Positions 24,479 to 32,953 are shown, numbered from the stretch's first letter. The stretch is 64,000 nt of DNA from a bacterium (GCA_019637795.1 JAHBUY010000005.1:558001-622000); one strand, 5' to 3'. The notes: a model not told the origin generated them from the sequence alone. Translations and numbers: made by a program.

Positions 24479-25021
24479 ATGACCCGATCGCCACGGCTAC
24501 CGTATCGCATTGTGAAGCGACCGCGTTCGATCCTGCTCCCCCTCCTGCTCGCCTGCGCCGCCTGCGGCCCGCCCTCCGGATCGTCCGGCGGCAGCGCCGC
24601 CGCGACGGCGGTGGTGAACAGCAACGAGGTCGCGGTCAGCGGCCACATCGCGGCGCCCGGCACCAAGGGGCCGCTGCTGGTGTTCGCGCTCGCCGGCGAC
24701 GGCGGCGATCCGGCCGAGCGCGAGACGCTGTCGGTGGCCACCGTGGACGGCGACGGCAACTTCGCCTTCACCATGCCGCCGGTCGATGTCGCGACCTTCG
24801 CCTTCCTCGCCGACGGCTCGAACGACGGGGTCATCGACGGCGGCGATCCGATCGCGGTGCTGAGCGGCCCGTCCTTCAGCGACCTCGGCGGCGGCGAAAC
24901 GGTGGTGCTCACCGACGTCGCCCTCGATTTCACCGCGCACAAGGCGACCGCCGCCAACATCGACGTCCGGCGCTCGGGCGGCGGCGAGACGCGCACTCCC
25001 ACCGCCGTGCCGGCGTCGTAG
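24479..25021 (+). CDS. predicted lipoprotein of unknown function
   Basis: A 180-residue protein with a basic N-terminus and a hydrophobic stretch ending in a lipobox-like LLACAACG (two candidate Cys). The mature part is beta-rich, with a carboxypeptidase-regulatory-like look (VSGHIAAPGTKGPLLVFAL, FAFTMPPV). It also holds an Asp/Gly loop, DGSNDGVIDGGDP, that could bind calcium. A GTG at 24512 would give a more typical lipoprotein signal length than the ATG at 24479. Divergent from icd. Family not recognised. Confidence 0.6.
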   Translation: MTRSPRLPYRIVKRPRSILLPLLLACAACGPPSGSSGGSAAATAVVNSNEVAVSGHIAAPGTKGPLLVFALAGDGGDPAERETLSVATVDGDGNFAFTMPPVDVATFAFLADGSNDGVIDGGDPIAVLSGPSFSDLGGGETVVLTDVALDFTAHKATAANIDVRRSGGGETRTPTAVPAS

Positions 25022-25056
25022 CGGGGTCCTCGCGGCCGCCGGCGGCACCGCGGGCG

Positions 25057-25524
25057 TCAGCCGGCGGCGCGGCCGACGAGGCCGCAGGCGAGGACGAGCG
25101 GCGCGCCCGACCCGACCGCCAGGCTGTAGAGGTCGGCGCTGCCACCGTCGGCGATGCTGGCGACGCTGACGCAGCCATCCGACACCCGCGCCTCGCCGTC
25201 GTCGGTGCGATAGGCGTAGCCGACCGGGAAGGCGAAGGCGCAGAGCAGCGCGTCGCCCGCCTGCAGGTCGCCGGCGCGGCGCTCGCTGCCGGCGGGCCCG
25301 AGCAGCACCTGGTCGGCGCCGAGGCGCAGGGCGCGGCCGTTCTCGAGCGCGATGCGCAGCACCGGCTGCGCGGCGGCGACCAGCCGCACGTCGCGCGACA
25401 TGGCGAAGCGGTTGCGGCCGTCGATGCGCACCATCACCGGCGTCGGCGACGCCCCGACCGTCTTGACGGTGAGCGGTCCCTCCGGTGTCTCCAGCTTCGT
25501 ATCCGCCGCCAGCGCGCAGGACAT
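25057..25524 (-). CDS. stand-alone Hint (intein-like) domain protein
   Basis: A 155-residue protein that looks like a single Hint fold. After Met-Ser it has CALAADTKLETPEGPLTVKT, the typical intein block A with Cys at position 1. Next come a block-B-like IALENGRALRLGADQVLL, a LQAGDALL segment and ADLYSLAVGSGAPLVLACG, the block-F-like end. The block B His is replaced (ADQ, not DH). The C-terminal His-Asn pair needed for splicing is missing and the chain ends GLVGRAAG. It is therefore probably a non-splicing, domesticated Hint protein. It lies 37 bp after the 180-residue gene at 25562, same strand, and may be co-transcribed with it. Confidence 0.6.
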   Translation of the reverse strand: MSCALAADTKLETPEGPLTVKTVGASPTPVMVRIDGRNRFAMSRDVRLVAAAQPVLRIALENGRALRLGADQVLLGPAGSERRAGDLQAGDALLCAFAFPVGYAYRTDDGEARVSDGCVSVASIADGGSADLYSLAVGSGAPLVLACGLVGRAAG

Positions 25525-25561
25525 CCGACCTCCAGAATGGTCACGTGGGTGGAAGCACGAC

Positions 25562-26104
25562 TCAGTGGGACGAGGAGCTGCTGCCGCCGCCGCTGCGCTC
25601 GATGACCAGGCGCTTGGCGAGGCCGTTGACGGCGGAGGGGACGTTCTTGCTCTTGGCGAGGCCGCGCAGGTCGCGTGGCAGCAGACTCGGCACGAGGCGG
25701 ACGGCGAGCGCCAGCGGCGTCTTGGGATTGGTCGCCAGCGCCAGCTTGATCTGGTAGTTGCCGAGCCACTCCTTGCGGCGGCAGATCTGGTCGAGCAGCT
25801 CGCGATCGATGCTGCGGTTCTTCGCCAGGGCGACCACCTCCTCCTCGGTGATGCGCGGGTTCTGCAGCACGAAGCGCTGCACGACGCGGCTGGAATCGCG
25901 GATCAGGATCATGCGCGCGTCGCGGTTGCCCTTGAGCGCCAGCTTGAGCCGCTCGCCGACCGTCATCTGCTGGATCTCCGCCGCCAGGTTGCGGCTGATC
26001 TTCTTCTCCGGCGGCAGCTCCTCGACCAGGTCCTGCGGCACGACGATGGTGTCGCGGTCCTGCTGGATGTCTTCGGCGAGGGCTTCGAGGTTGAGGTCGT
26101 TCAT
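25562..26104 (-). CDS. conserved helical hypothetical protein
   Basis: A 180-residue soluble, mostly helical protein with no Cys. Motifs such as MTVGERLKLALKGNRDARMI, LQNPRITEEEVVALAKNRSI, LALATNPKTPLALAV and LAKSKNVPSAVNGLAKR match a family I recall as a conserved hypothetical in Geobacter and myxobacteria. HEAT-like helical pairs are likely. The C-terminus is a low-complexity Gly/Ser tail ending in His. Function unknown. Upstream is the repeat-rich spacer 26105-26383. Confidence 0.75.
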   Translation of the reverse strand: MNDLNLEALAEDIQQDRDTIVVPQDLVEELPPEKKISRNLAAEIQQMTVGERLKLALKGNRDARMILIRDSSRVVQRFVLQNPRITEEEVVALAKNRSIDRELLDQICRRKEWLGNYQIKLALATNPKTPLALAVRLVPSLLPRDLRGLAKSKNVPSAVNGLAKRLVIERSGGGSSSSSH

Positions 26105-26190
26105 CAGTAGGCTGTCAGGCTGCCATGCGGTTACGCTGGTAGGGCTGGAAAGCGCAACCTGACTAGCAGACCTCCGACCGATAACAGCCT

Positions 26191-26355
26191 AGCAGTCGGT
26201 TGAAAAACAGGCGGCGTAGCGAGGGCGAGGGATTGTGCGCCAGATCGAGGCGCCGAACCGGAGGCAAACCGGTCGGTTTTGTCGAGGATTCGGCAACGAA
26301 GAACTGGCGCACGAGACCCGCCCGCAGTAGCCGACCTGTTTTTCAACGGGCTGCT
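26191..26355. mobile_element. MITE-like 165-bp inverted-repeat element
   Basis: The ends are 21-bp inverted repeats matching at 19 positions: AGCAGTCGGTTGAAAAACAGG at the left and, on the other strand, AGCAGCCCGTTGAAAAACAGG at the right. Inside is a second inverted pair, GTGCGCCAG and CTGGCGCAC. There is no open frame of note. The short length, terminal repeats and non-coding body fit a miniature inverted-repeat element or large folded RNA. The same spacer holds CTAACAGCC-type words found again at 28480-28563. Confidence 0.5.
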
Positions 26356-26383
26356 AACAGCGTAACACCCAACAGCCTTCTCC

Positions 26384-28465
26384 TCAGTGCTGCTGCGCCG
26401 CCCGGCGCTCCTCCGCCTCCTTCACCACCTTGTCGACCAGGTGCGCGGGCAGCTCCTCGTAGTGGTCGAACTCCATGGTGAAGGCGCCGCGGCCGCTGGT
26501 CATCGAGCGCAGGTCGGGGGAGTAGCGCAGCACCTCGGCCATCGGCACCAGGGCGCGGATGACCTGCGAGCCGACCTTGGGGTCGACGCCGAGCACCTTG
26601 CCGCGGCGGCTGTTGAGGTCGCCGATGACGTCACCCATGCAGTCGTCGGGCACGGCGATCTCCATCGCCATGATCGGCTCGAGCAGGATCGGCTTGGCCT
26701 GCTGCACCGCCGTCTTGAAGCCCATCGAGGCGGCGATCTTGAACGCCATTTCCGAGGAGTCGACGGTGTGGAACGAGCCGTCGTAGACCTTCACCCGCAC
26801 GTCCACCATCTCGTAGTGGGCGAGAACGCCCTCGTGCATGGCCTCGCGCACGCCCTTCTCCACCGCCGGGATGAACTGGCGCGGGATGACGCCGCCGACG
26901 ATGCCGTCGACGAACTCGAAGCCGGCGCCGCGCGGCAGGGGCGAGACCTCGAGCCAGCAGTCGCCGAACTGGCCACGGCCGCCGGTCTGCTTCTTCAGCC
27001 GGCCCTGCGCCTTGGCGTGCCCCTTGATGGTCTCCTTGTACGGGACCTTCGGCGCCTTGAGCTCGACGTCGACGCCGAACTTGCGCTTCAGCTTCTCGAC
27101 CGCCACCTCGATGTGCAACTGGCCGACGCCGGAGAGGATGATCTCCTTGGTCTGCGCGTCGCGCTGCATCTGCAGCGTCGGGTCCTCCTCCATCAGCTTG
27201 TGCAGGCCCTGCACCGCCTTGTCCTCGTCGCCCTTGGCCTTCGGCTCGATGGCGAACGAGATGGCGGCGGAGAACGGGACCAGGCCGGGGTAGCGGATCG
27301 GCGCTTTCTCGTCGGCCAGCGTGTGGCCGGCCTCGGTGTCCTTGAGCTTGGCGACGGCGCCGATCTCGCCGGTGGTCAGCTTGTCCACCTGGCTCTGCTT
27401 CCTGCCCTCCAGGCGCAGGAGATGGCCGAGGCGCTCCTTGCCGTCCTTCTGCACGTTGAGCACCGTCGAGTCGCTCGCCACCTCCCCGCTCACCACCTGG
27501 AACACCGACAGCTTGCCGGAGAAGGGATCGACGATGTTCTTGAGCACCACCGCCGAGAACGGCGCCGACGGCACGCACTCGCGCTCGATCGGCTCGCCGT
27601 TCCTGGGATCCTCGCCGCCGGCGACGCCGAACGGCGCCGGCGTGTGCGCGACCACGAAGTCGAGCAGCGGCGCGATGCCGAGGCCCCTGGCGCCGGCGCC
27701 GCACAGCACCGGCACGAAGCGCCGCTCGCGCACCGCGGTGCCGAGCGCGCCGATGAGCTGCTCGTCGGTGAGCGCGCCGCGCTCCAGGTACTGCTCGACC
27801 AGCGCGTCGTCGGTCTCGGCCACCGCCTCCATCAGCCGCTCGCGCGCCGCCCTGGCGGCGTCGGCGAGCTCGGTCGGGATCGCCTCCTCCTTCACCTGGC
27901 CGTTGGGCTGGTAGATCAGCGCCTTCATGCTCAGCAGGTCGACCGCCCCCCTGAAGCTGTCGGCGCTGCCGAGCGGAAGCTGGATGGGCACCGGCTTCGC
28001 CTGCAGCAGGTCGGTGAGGTCCGTGAGCGCGCCGTCGAAGTCGGCGTTCTCGCGGTCCATCTTGGTGACGAAGGCGAGCACCGGCAGGCCGAGCTGCTCG
28101 GCGCGGCTCCACACCCGCTCGCCCTCCACCTTGACGCCGCCGGCGTGCGGCTCGAGGACGAACACCGCCACGGTGCAGGCGCGCATGCAGTTGAGGCCGT
28201 CGGTGAGGAAGTTGATGTAGCCCGGCGTGTCGACCACCGTCAGCTCGTGCTTCTTCCATGGCGCGTGGTGGAAGGCGGTGGTCAGGCTCAACTTGCGGCG
28301 CGTCTCCTCGGGCTCGAAGTCGAACGCCGACGTGCCGTCGTCGACGCTGCCGAGCCGGGTCGTCGCGCCGGCGGCAAAGAGGATCGCATCGGCCAGGGAC
28401 GTCTTGCCGCCGCCGCCCTGCCCGACGATGCCGACATTCCGGATCTGACTCACCTCGTGTGCCAT
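26384..28465 (-). CDS. elongation factor G-like GTPase
   Basis: A 693-residue translational GTPase with the full EF-G layout. The G domain has an unusual G1 loop GQGGGGKTSL (15-24; canonical EF-G is GHIDAGKTT), G3 DTPGYINF, G4 TKMDREN, then domains II to V with the EFG_IV and EFG_C regions at the end. Canonical EF-G drives ribosome translocation. The divergent G1 and the isolated position, away from rpsL/rpsG/tuf, suggest an EF-G2-like paralogue. A GGAGGACG ribosome site precedes the ATG at 28465. Both flanks carry inverted-repeat elements. Confidence 0.9.
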   Translation of the reverse strand: MAHEVSQIRNVGIVGQGGGGKTSLADAILFAAGATTRLGSVDDGTSAFDFEPEETRRKLSLTTAFHHAPWKKHELTVVDTPGYINFLTDGLNCMRACTVAVFVLEPHAGGVKVEGERVWSRAEQLGLPVLAFVTKMDRENADFDGALTDLTDLLQAKPVPIQLPLGSADSFRGAVDLLSMKALIYQPNGQVKEEAIPTELADAARAARERLMEAVAETDDALVEQYLERGALTDEQLIGALGTAVRERRFVPVLCGAGARGLGIAPLLDFVVAHTPAPFGVAGGEDPRNGEPIERECVPSAPFSAVVLKNIVDPFSGKLSVFQVVSGEVASDSTVLNVQKDGKERLGHLLRLEGRKQSQVDKLTTGEIGAVAKLKDTEAGHTLADEKAPIRYPGLVPFSAAISFAIEPKAKGDEDKAVQGLHKLMEEDPTLQMQRDAQTKEIILSGVGQLHIEVAVEKLKRKFGVDVELKAPKVPYKETIKGHAKAQGRLKKQTGGRGQFGDCWLEVSPLPRGAGFEFVDGIVGGVIPRQFIPAVEKGVREAMHEGVLAHYEMVDVRVKVYDGSFHTVDSSEMAFKIAASMGFKTAVQQAKPILLEPIMAMEIAVPDDCMGDVIGDLNSRRGKVLGVDPKVGSQVIRALVPMAEVLRYSPDLRSMTSGRGAFTMEFDHYEELPAHLVDKVVKEAEERRAAQQH

Positions 28466-28479
28466 TCGTCCTCCGGGCA

Positions 28480-28563
28480 GGCTGTTGGGCTGCTAGGCCG
28501 TTTGGCTGTCAGGGGCCGGACCTCGGACCCCCTAACAGCCAACGGCCCAGCAGCCTAACAACC
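28480..28563. repeat. large imperfect inverted repeat upstream of EF-G-like gene
   Basis: The left arm begins GGCTGTTGGGCTGCTAGGCC. The right arm on the opposite strand begins GGTTGTTAGGCTGCTGGGCC. The arms are about 36 bases each with few mismatches around a loop of about 12 bases. The arms are built from GCTGTTRG-like words, and related words lie on the other side of the same gene. It fills the spacer between coaX and the EF-G-like gene. Confidence 0.6.
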
Positions 28564-29330
28564 TATTCTTGATTCCGCTCGTAAATGATCCGCAGCCCTT
28601 CCAGGGTCAAGAACTCGTCCACTTCCTCGATGGTGCTCGATTCGGGAGCGACGATCGCGGCCCAACTGCCGGTGGCGAGGACGCGCGCCTTCACCTTGTT
28701 CTCGCGCTGGATGCGCTCGACCAGGCCGTCGACCATGGCGACGTGGCCGAGCACCACTCCCGACTGCATCGCGTGCACGGTGTTGCGGCCGACCACCTGC
28801 TTCGGCGCCACCAGCTCCACCTCGTAGAGCTTGGCGGCGCGCGAGAACAGGGCGTGGCTGGAGATCCCCAGCCCGGGCGCGAGGACGCCGCCGGCGTACT
28901 CGCCGCGCTTGGTGATGTAATCGAGCACCGTCGGCGTGCCGAAGTCGACGACGATGGTGGTGTCGCGCGTGCGTTCGAAGGCGGCGATGGCGTTGACGAT
29001 GCGGTCGGCGCCGACCTCCTGCGGCTTGTCGTAGAGGATCGGCATCGCGGTGCGGATGCCCGGCCCCACCACCAGCGGCTCGAGCCCGAGATGCTTGCGG
29101 CAGAGGGCGCTGATCGTGACGTTCATCGCCGGCACCACGCACGCCACCGCGACGCCGCCCAGGTCCGCCGCCTCCGGGCCGCTGAGCAGACTGCGGATCA
29201 GCACCCCGTACTCGTCCTCGGTCCGCCCCTCCTCCGTCTGGATGCGCCAGTGCTGCAGCAGCCTGGCGCCCTCGTACACGCCGAGCACGGTGTGGGTGTT
29301 GCCGACGTCGATCACCAACAGTTTCGCCAT
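28563..29330 (-). CDS. coaX: type III pantothenate kinase, paralogue 1
   Basis: A 255-residue CoaX enzyme, the first step of coenzyme A synthesis (pantothenate phosphorylation). Family motifs are VIDVGNTHTVLG at the N-terminus, VVPAMN, GPGIRTAMPI, the catalytic-region GADRIVNAIAA, and IVVDFGTPT. A GAGGGT ribosome site precedes the ATG. A second coaX (29412-30167) lies 81 bp upstream on the same strand; the two are clearly paralogous along their full length. Confidence 0.93.
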   Translation of the reverse strand: MAKLLVIDVGNTHTVLGVYEGARLLQHWRIQTEEGRTEDEYGVLIRSLLSGPEAADLGGVAVACVVPAMNVTISALCRKHLGLEPLVVGPGIRTAMPILYDKPQEVGADRIVNAIAAFERTRDTTIVVDFGTPTVLDYITKRGEYAGGVLAPGLGISSHALFSRAAKLYEVELVAPKQVVGRNTVHAMQSGVVLGHVAMVDGLVERIQRENKVKARVLATGSWAAIVAPESSTIEEVDEFLTLEGLRIIYERNQE

Positions 29331-29339
29331 GCCAGACCC

Positions 29340-29427
29340 TCAGACACAGATGGACACCGACTGCCACCGTTCGACCCGCCAACCCCGGCGTTCAGCGGTG
29401 GCCACCGGTGTTCATCCGTGGTTTCGC
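29340..29427. repeat. GATGAACAC-type repeats in coaX-coaX spacer
   Basis: The spacer between the two coaX genes holds CAGACACAGATGGACACCGA and, facing it, CACCGGTGTTCATCCGTGG. These resemble the dispersed GATGAACACGGATGAACAC-type words seen in many environmental genomes (from memory). The right arm runs 16 bp into the 3' end of the upstream coaX. There is no gene in the spacer. Confidence 0.4.
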
Positions 29428-30167
29428 TCATGCAGCAGCCGCAGTCCATCCAGCGTCAGAAACTCATCCACCTCCCCGATCGTCTCGCACTCGGGGGCGA
29501 TGACGCTTGCCAGGCCGCCGGTGGCGAGCACACGCGCCGCGACGCCCTGCTCGCGCTGGATGCGGCGCACCAGGCCATCGACGGTGGCGGCGTGGCCGAG
29601 CAGGATGCCGGCCTGCAGCGCGTGCGCGGTGGTGCGGCCGACGGTGTGTGGCGGGCGCCGCAATTCCACCGCGGTGAGGCGCGCCGCGCCGGCGAACAGC
29701 GCCTGGCTGGCGATGCGGATGCCGGGGCAGATGATGCCGCCGGGATAGGCGCCGTCGGCGGTGACGTACTCGATCTTGGTGGCGGTGCCGAAGTCGACCA
29801 CGATCGCCGCGCCGCGCGTCCGCTCCCAGGCCGCGACGGCGTTCACCAGACGGTCGCTGCCGAGCGTGTGCGGCGTCTCGTACTGGATCGCCAGCCCGGT
29901 GCGGATGCCCGGCGCCACCACCAGCAGCGCGAGCCCGAGGTACTTGCGGCACAGCTCGCGGAAGGTGCCGGTGAGCGCCGGCACGACGCACGACAGGGCG
30001 GCGCCGGTGATCGTCGTCTCGCGCAGCAACTCGCGCACCAGCACCGCGTGCTCGTCCTCGGTGCGCGCCGCGTTGGTCTCGATCCGCCAGTGCCGGGCCA
30101 GCCGCGCGCCCTCGTAGAGCCCGAGCACCGTGTGGGTGTTGCCGACGTCGATGGCGAGGACGCTCAT
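29412..30167 (-). CDS. coaX: type III pantothenate kinase, paralogue 2
   Basis: A 251-residue CoaX homolog with AIDVGNTHTVLGLYEG, VVPALTG, APGIRTGLAI and VVDFGTATKIEYV. The GADR motif reads GSDRLVNAV, a conservative change near the catalytic Asp, which is kept. The start at 30167 (MSVLAID) fits the family; upstream Met codons give unrelated sequence. Which of the two copies is the main pantothenate kinase cannot be told from sequence; the Ala-to-Ser change makes this one the better candidate for a shifted role. Confidence 0.9.
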   Translation of the reverse strand: MSVLAIDVGNTHTVLGLYEGARLARHWRIETNAARTEDEHAVLVRELLRETTITGAALSCVVPALTGTFRELCRKYLGLALLVVAPGIRTGLAIQYETPHTLGSDRLVNAVAAWERTRGAAIVVDFGTATKIEYVTADGAYPGGIICPGIRIASQALFAGAARLTAVELRRPPHTVGRTTAHALQAGILLGHAATVDGLVRRIQREQGVAARVLATGGLASVIAPECETIGEVDEFLTLDGLRLLHERNHG

Positions 30168-30283
30168 CCGCAGGACCGAGAAACCATAGTTGGCCGGGCA
30201 GCGCCACCGGCGTCGCTCGACGCCGGGACCGCGAACCACATTTCCGGTTGCGAAGTCGCCACCGCCCGTGGCAACGGTCGCCT

Positions 30284-31156
30284 ATGGGGGTCTCCCGCGC
30301 GGCCGCGCTGGCCGGCACCGTGCTGCTGCTGTGCGCCGCGACCGCGCGCGCGCACGTCGGCGCCGACGAGCTGCTGGCGGCGGCGCGCAGCGCCGCCGCC
30401 GCGCATCCGGGCGATGCCGTCGCGCACCTGCACCTGGCGCAGGCGCTGCGGATCGCCGGCGACTGGAACGGCGCCCTGGTGGCGCTCGGCGCCGCGCAGC
30501 GCGCCGGCGCCGACCTCGACGAGGTGGCGGCCATGCGCGCCGGCGTGTTGCTCGACGCCGCCCGCCCCGCCGACGCCCTCGCCGAGCTCGATCGCCTGCT
30601 CGCCCGCCGTCCGGAGGCGCCGGCCGCCCACTACGACCGCGGCCGCGCCTGCCTGGCGCTCGGCCGCACCGCCGACGCGGCGCGCGAGCTGGCGATCGCC
30701 GTCGCCACCCTGCCGGCGCCGCGGCCGGAGCAGGTGCTGCTGCTCGGCGACGCCCTGCTGGCGCAGGGCCGCGTCGCCGACGCCATCGCGGCGCTCGACG
30801 CCGGCATGGCCCGCCTCGGCCTCATCGCCGCCCTGCAGCTCCCGGCCGTCGACCTCGAGCTGCGGCGCGACCGCAGCGACGCGGCGCTGGCGCGCCTCGA
30901 CGCGCTGCTGGCGCGCGCCGGCGGCAACCCGGCCTGGCTGGTGCGCCGGGCCGAGATCCTGACCCGCGCCGGCCGCCCGGACGAGGCGCGCGCCGCCTAC
31001 CAGGACGCGGCCGCCCTGCTCGCCGCGCACGCCGGCAACCGCCGCATCCACGCCTTCGACGCGCTCGCCGACCAGATCGCCGCCGCGCTGGCGGCCACAC
31101 CACCCGGGGGGACCGACATATGTGGACTCCAATCCGACGCAGCCTGGCTGCGCTGA
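30284..31156 (+). CDS. secreted TPR-repeat protein
   Basis: A 290-residue exported protein with a signal peptide (MGVSRAAALAG to TARAH). The rest is Ala-rich helical hairpins with TPR spacing, for example AHLHLAQALRIAGDWNGAL and AHYDRGRACLALGRTADAA, to about residue 255. TPRs bind partner proteins. The gene overlaps the next gene's start by 37 bp, so it is probably coupled to the metallophosphatase downstream. The two genes together interrupt the otherwise minus-strand birA/coaX region. Confidence 0.75.
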   Translation: MGVSRAAALAGTVLLLCAATARAHVGADELLAAARSAAAAHPGDAVAHLHLAQALRIAGDWNGALVALGAAQRAGADLDEVAAMRAGVLLDAARPADALAELDRLLARRPEAPAAHYDRGRACLALGRTADAARELAIAVATLPAPRPEQVLLLGDALLAQGRVADAIAALDAGMARLGLIAALQLPAVDLELRRDRSDAALARLDALLARAGGNPAWLVRRAEILTRAGRPDEARAAYQDAAALLAAHAGNRRIHAFDALADQIAAALAATPPGGTDICGLQSDAAWLR

Positions 31157-32910
31157 TCCTGCTCGCCGCGGCCTCCGCGGCACCGGCCGCGGTCGTCACC
31201 CGCGGCCCCTACCTGCAGATGCCGCGCCCCACCGGCATGGTGGTGCGCTGGCGCACCGACGTGCCGACGACCAGTCGGGTGTCGTATGGCGACGCGCCCA
31301 CGTCGCTCTTCGAGACCGTCGACGACCCGACCCTCACCACCGAGCACGAAATCGCCCTCACCGGCCTCACCGCCGGCACGACGGCGTACTACGCGGTGGG
31401 CGAAATCGGCCTGCCCCTGGCCGGCGGCGACGCCGACCACTACCTGCGCACGCCGCCCCCGACCGGCAGCAGCCAGCCGTACCGGCTGTGGGCCATCGGC
31501 GACGCCGGCTTCACCGGTCCCGACCTCGACGCGGTGCGCGACGCCTTCATCGCCTACAACGGCGGTCCCGCCACCGACCTCTTCCTGCTGCTCGGCGACA
31601 ACGCCTACCTCTTCGCCACCGACGCGCAGTACCAGGCGGCGGTCTTCGACGAGCACGCCGCCATGCTGCGCACCACCCCGGTCTGGTCGGTGTTCGGCAA
31701 CCACGAGATCCTGTCGTCGAACCCGCTCACCCAGACCGGGCCCTACTTCGCCATGTTCACCTTCCCGACCGCGGCGCAGCTCGGCGGCGTCGCCTCGGGC
31801 AGCGAGGCCTACTTCTCCTTCGACTACGGCAACACGCATTTCATCGTCCTCGACTCGGAGGAGGCGCCGACCTCTCCCTCGACGCCGATGCTCACCTGGC
31901 TGACCGCCGACCTGCAGGCGGCGGTGCTGCAGAACCCGACGTGGATCATCGCCACCTGGCACCGGCCGCCGTACAGCAAGGGGCAGTTGCACGATTCCGA
32001 CACCGAGCTGGGGGAGATCCGCATGCGCCAGTACGTGCTGCCGATCCTCGACACCTACGGCGTCGACGTCGTCTTCTCCGGCCACAGCCACAGCTACGAG
32101 CGCAGCTACCTGCTCGACGGCCACTACGGACTGTCGCCCACCTTCAACGCCAGCTTCAAAGTCGAGCCCGGCGACGGCGACCCGGCCGGCGACGGCGCCT
32201 ACCGCAAGGTCGACACCGGCCCGGCGCCACACAGCGGAACGGTCTACGTCGTCAGCGGCAGCGGCAGCGAGGTGCGCACGACGACGCTCAATCATCCGGC
32301 GATGGTCCGCGGCCTGCTCGAGCTCGGCTCGGTGGTGCTCGACGTGGACGACACCACGCTGACCGCCCGCTTCCTCACCAGCACCGGCGCCATCCACGAC
32401 ACCTTCCGCATCGTCAAGGGACTGAGCTGCCCGCCGGCGCCGGCCACCGGCTGCGGCGCGGCGCCGAAGGGCAAGCTGCTGCTGGCCGCCAACGCCGACC
32501 CGAGCAAGGACAAGTGGCAGTGGAAGTGGAAGGGCGGCGCGCTCGATGCCGCCGCCGTCGGCGACCCGAGCGGCCAGACCGACCTCGCGGTGTGCGTCTA
32601 CGACGCCGGCGGCGCCCTGGTCGGCGGCGCCATTCCGCACGGCACCGCCGGCTGGACCGCCAAGCCCACCAGCCTCGCATTCAAGGACGACACCCTGGCG
32701 CTGCACGGCCTCAACAAGATCACCCTCAAGTTCACGGCCGGCATGATCCTCGCCAAGGCCAAGGGCGCCAACGCCGCCGTGCCGACCCTGCCGGTCACGG
32801 CGCCATTGAAGGCGCAGCTCGTGAACCTCGACAGCGGCGCCTGCTGGGAGTCCGTCTTCGCGACGGCGAAGAAGAACACCGACAAGAAGGTGATCGCGGT
32901 CGCGCCCTGA
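31120..32910 (+). CDS. secreted purple-acid-phosphatase-like metallophosphoesterase
   Basis: A 596-residue exported protein. A signal peptide (1-23) leads to a fibronectin-like N-terminal domain (about 25-115) and a calcineurin-like metallophosphoesterase domain. Metal motifs are visible as GDAGF, LLGDNAY, FGNHE, the HRPPYSKG segment and GHSHSYERSY. This order fits purple acid phosphatases, which hydrolyse phosphate esters with a two-metal site. The last ~150 residues (from CPPAPATGCG) form a separate beta domain with DKWQWKWKGG, DLAVCVYD and LVNLDSGACWESVF. I associate this domain with many secreted proteins in this lineage. The start ATG 31120 lies inside the end of the TPR gene. A strong hairpin follows the stop. 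Confidence 0.85.
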   Translation: MWTPIRRSLAALILLAAASAAPAAVVTRGPYLQMPRPTGMVVRWRTDVPTTSRVSYGDAPTSLFETVDDPTLTTEHEIALTGLTAGTTAYYAVGEIGLPLAGGDADHYLRTPPPTGSSQPYRLWAIGDAGFTGPDLDAVRDAFIAYNGGPATDLFLLLGDNAYLFATDAQYQAAVFDEHAAMLRTTPVWSVFGNHEILSSNPLTQTGPYFAMFTFPTAAQLGGVASGSEAYFSFDYGNTHFIVLDSEEAPTSPSTPMLTWLTADLQAAVLQNPTWIIATWHRPPYSKGQLHDSDTELGEIRMRQYVLPILDTYGVDVVFSGHSHSYERSYLLDGHYGLSPTFNASFKVEPGDGDPAGDGAYRKVDTGPAPHSGTVYVVSGSGSEVRTTTLNHPAMVRGLLELGSVVLDVDDTTLTARFLTSTGAIHDTFRIVKGLSCPPAPATGCGAAPKGKLLLAANADPSKDKWQWKWKGGALDAAAVGDPSGQTDLAVCVYDAGGALVGGAIPHGTAGWTAKPTSLAFKDDTLALHGLNKITLKFTAGMILAKAKGANAAVPTLPVTAPLKAQLVNLDSGACWESVFATAKKNTDKKVIAVAP

Positions 32911-32915
32911 GGCCC

Positions 32916-32953
32916 GCCGCCCGCCGTCGGCCCGGGCGCCGGCGGCGGGCGGC
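32916..32953. terminator. bidirectional hairpin between convergent genes
   Basis: An 11-bp perfect stem (gccgcccgccg/cggcgggcggc) with a 16-base loop fills the 43-bp gap between the convergent metallophosphatase (stop 32910) and birA (stop 32954). It would serve both strands. Confidence 0.6.

Noticed and set aside
20649..24482. Long plus-strand open frame across etf and icd
   Set aside because: Full ETF and Icd motifs are on the minus strand. The plus frame has no domain and runs through the repeat-filled spacer.
28563..30167. One coaX gene broken in two
   Set aside because: Both frames are full length with start and end motifs; they are paralogues, not halves.
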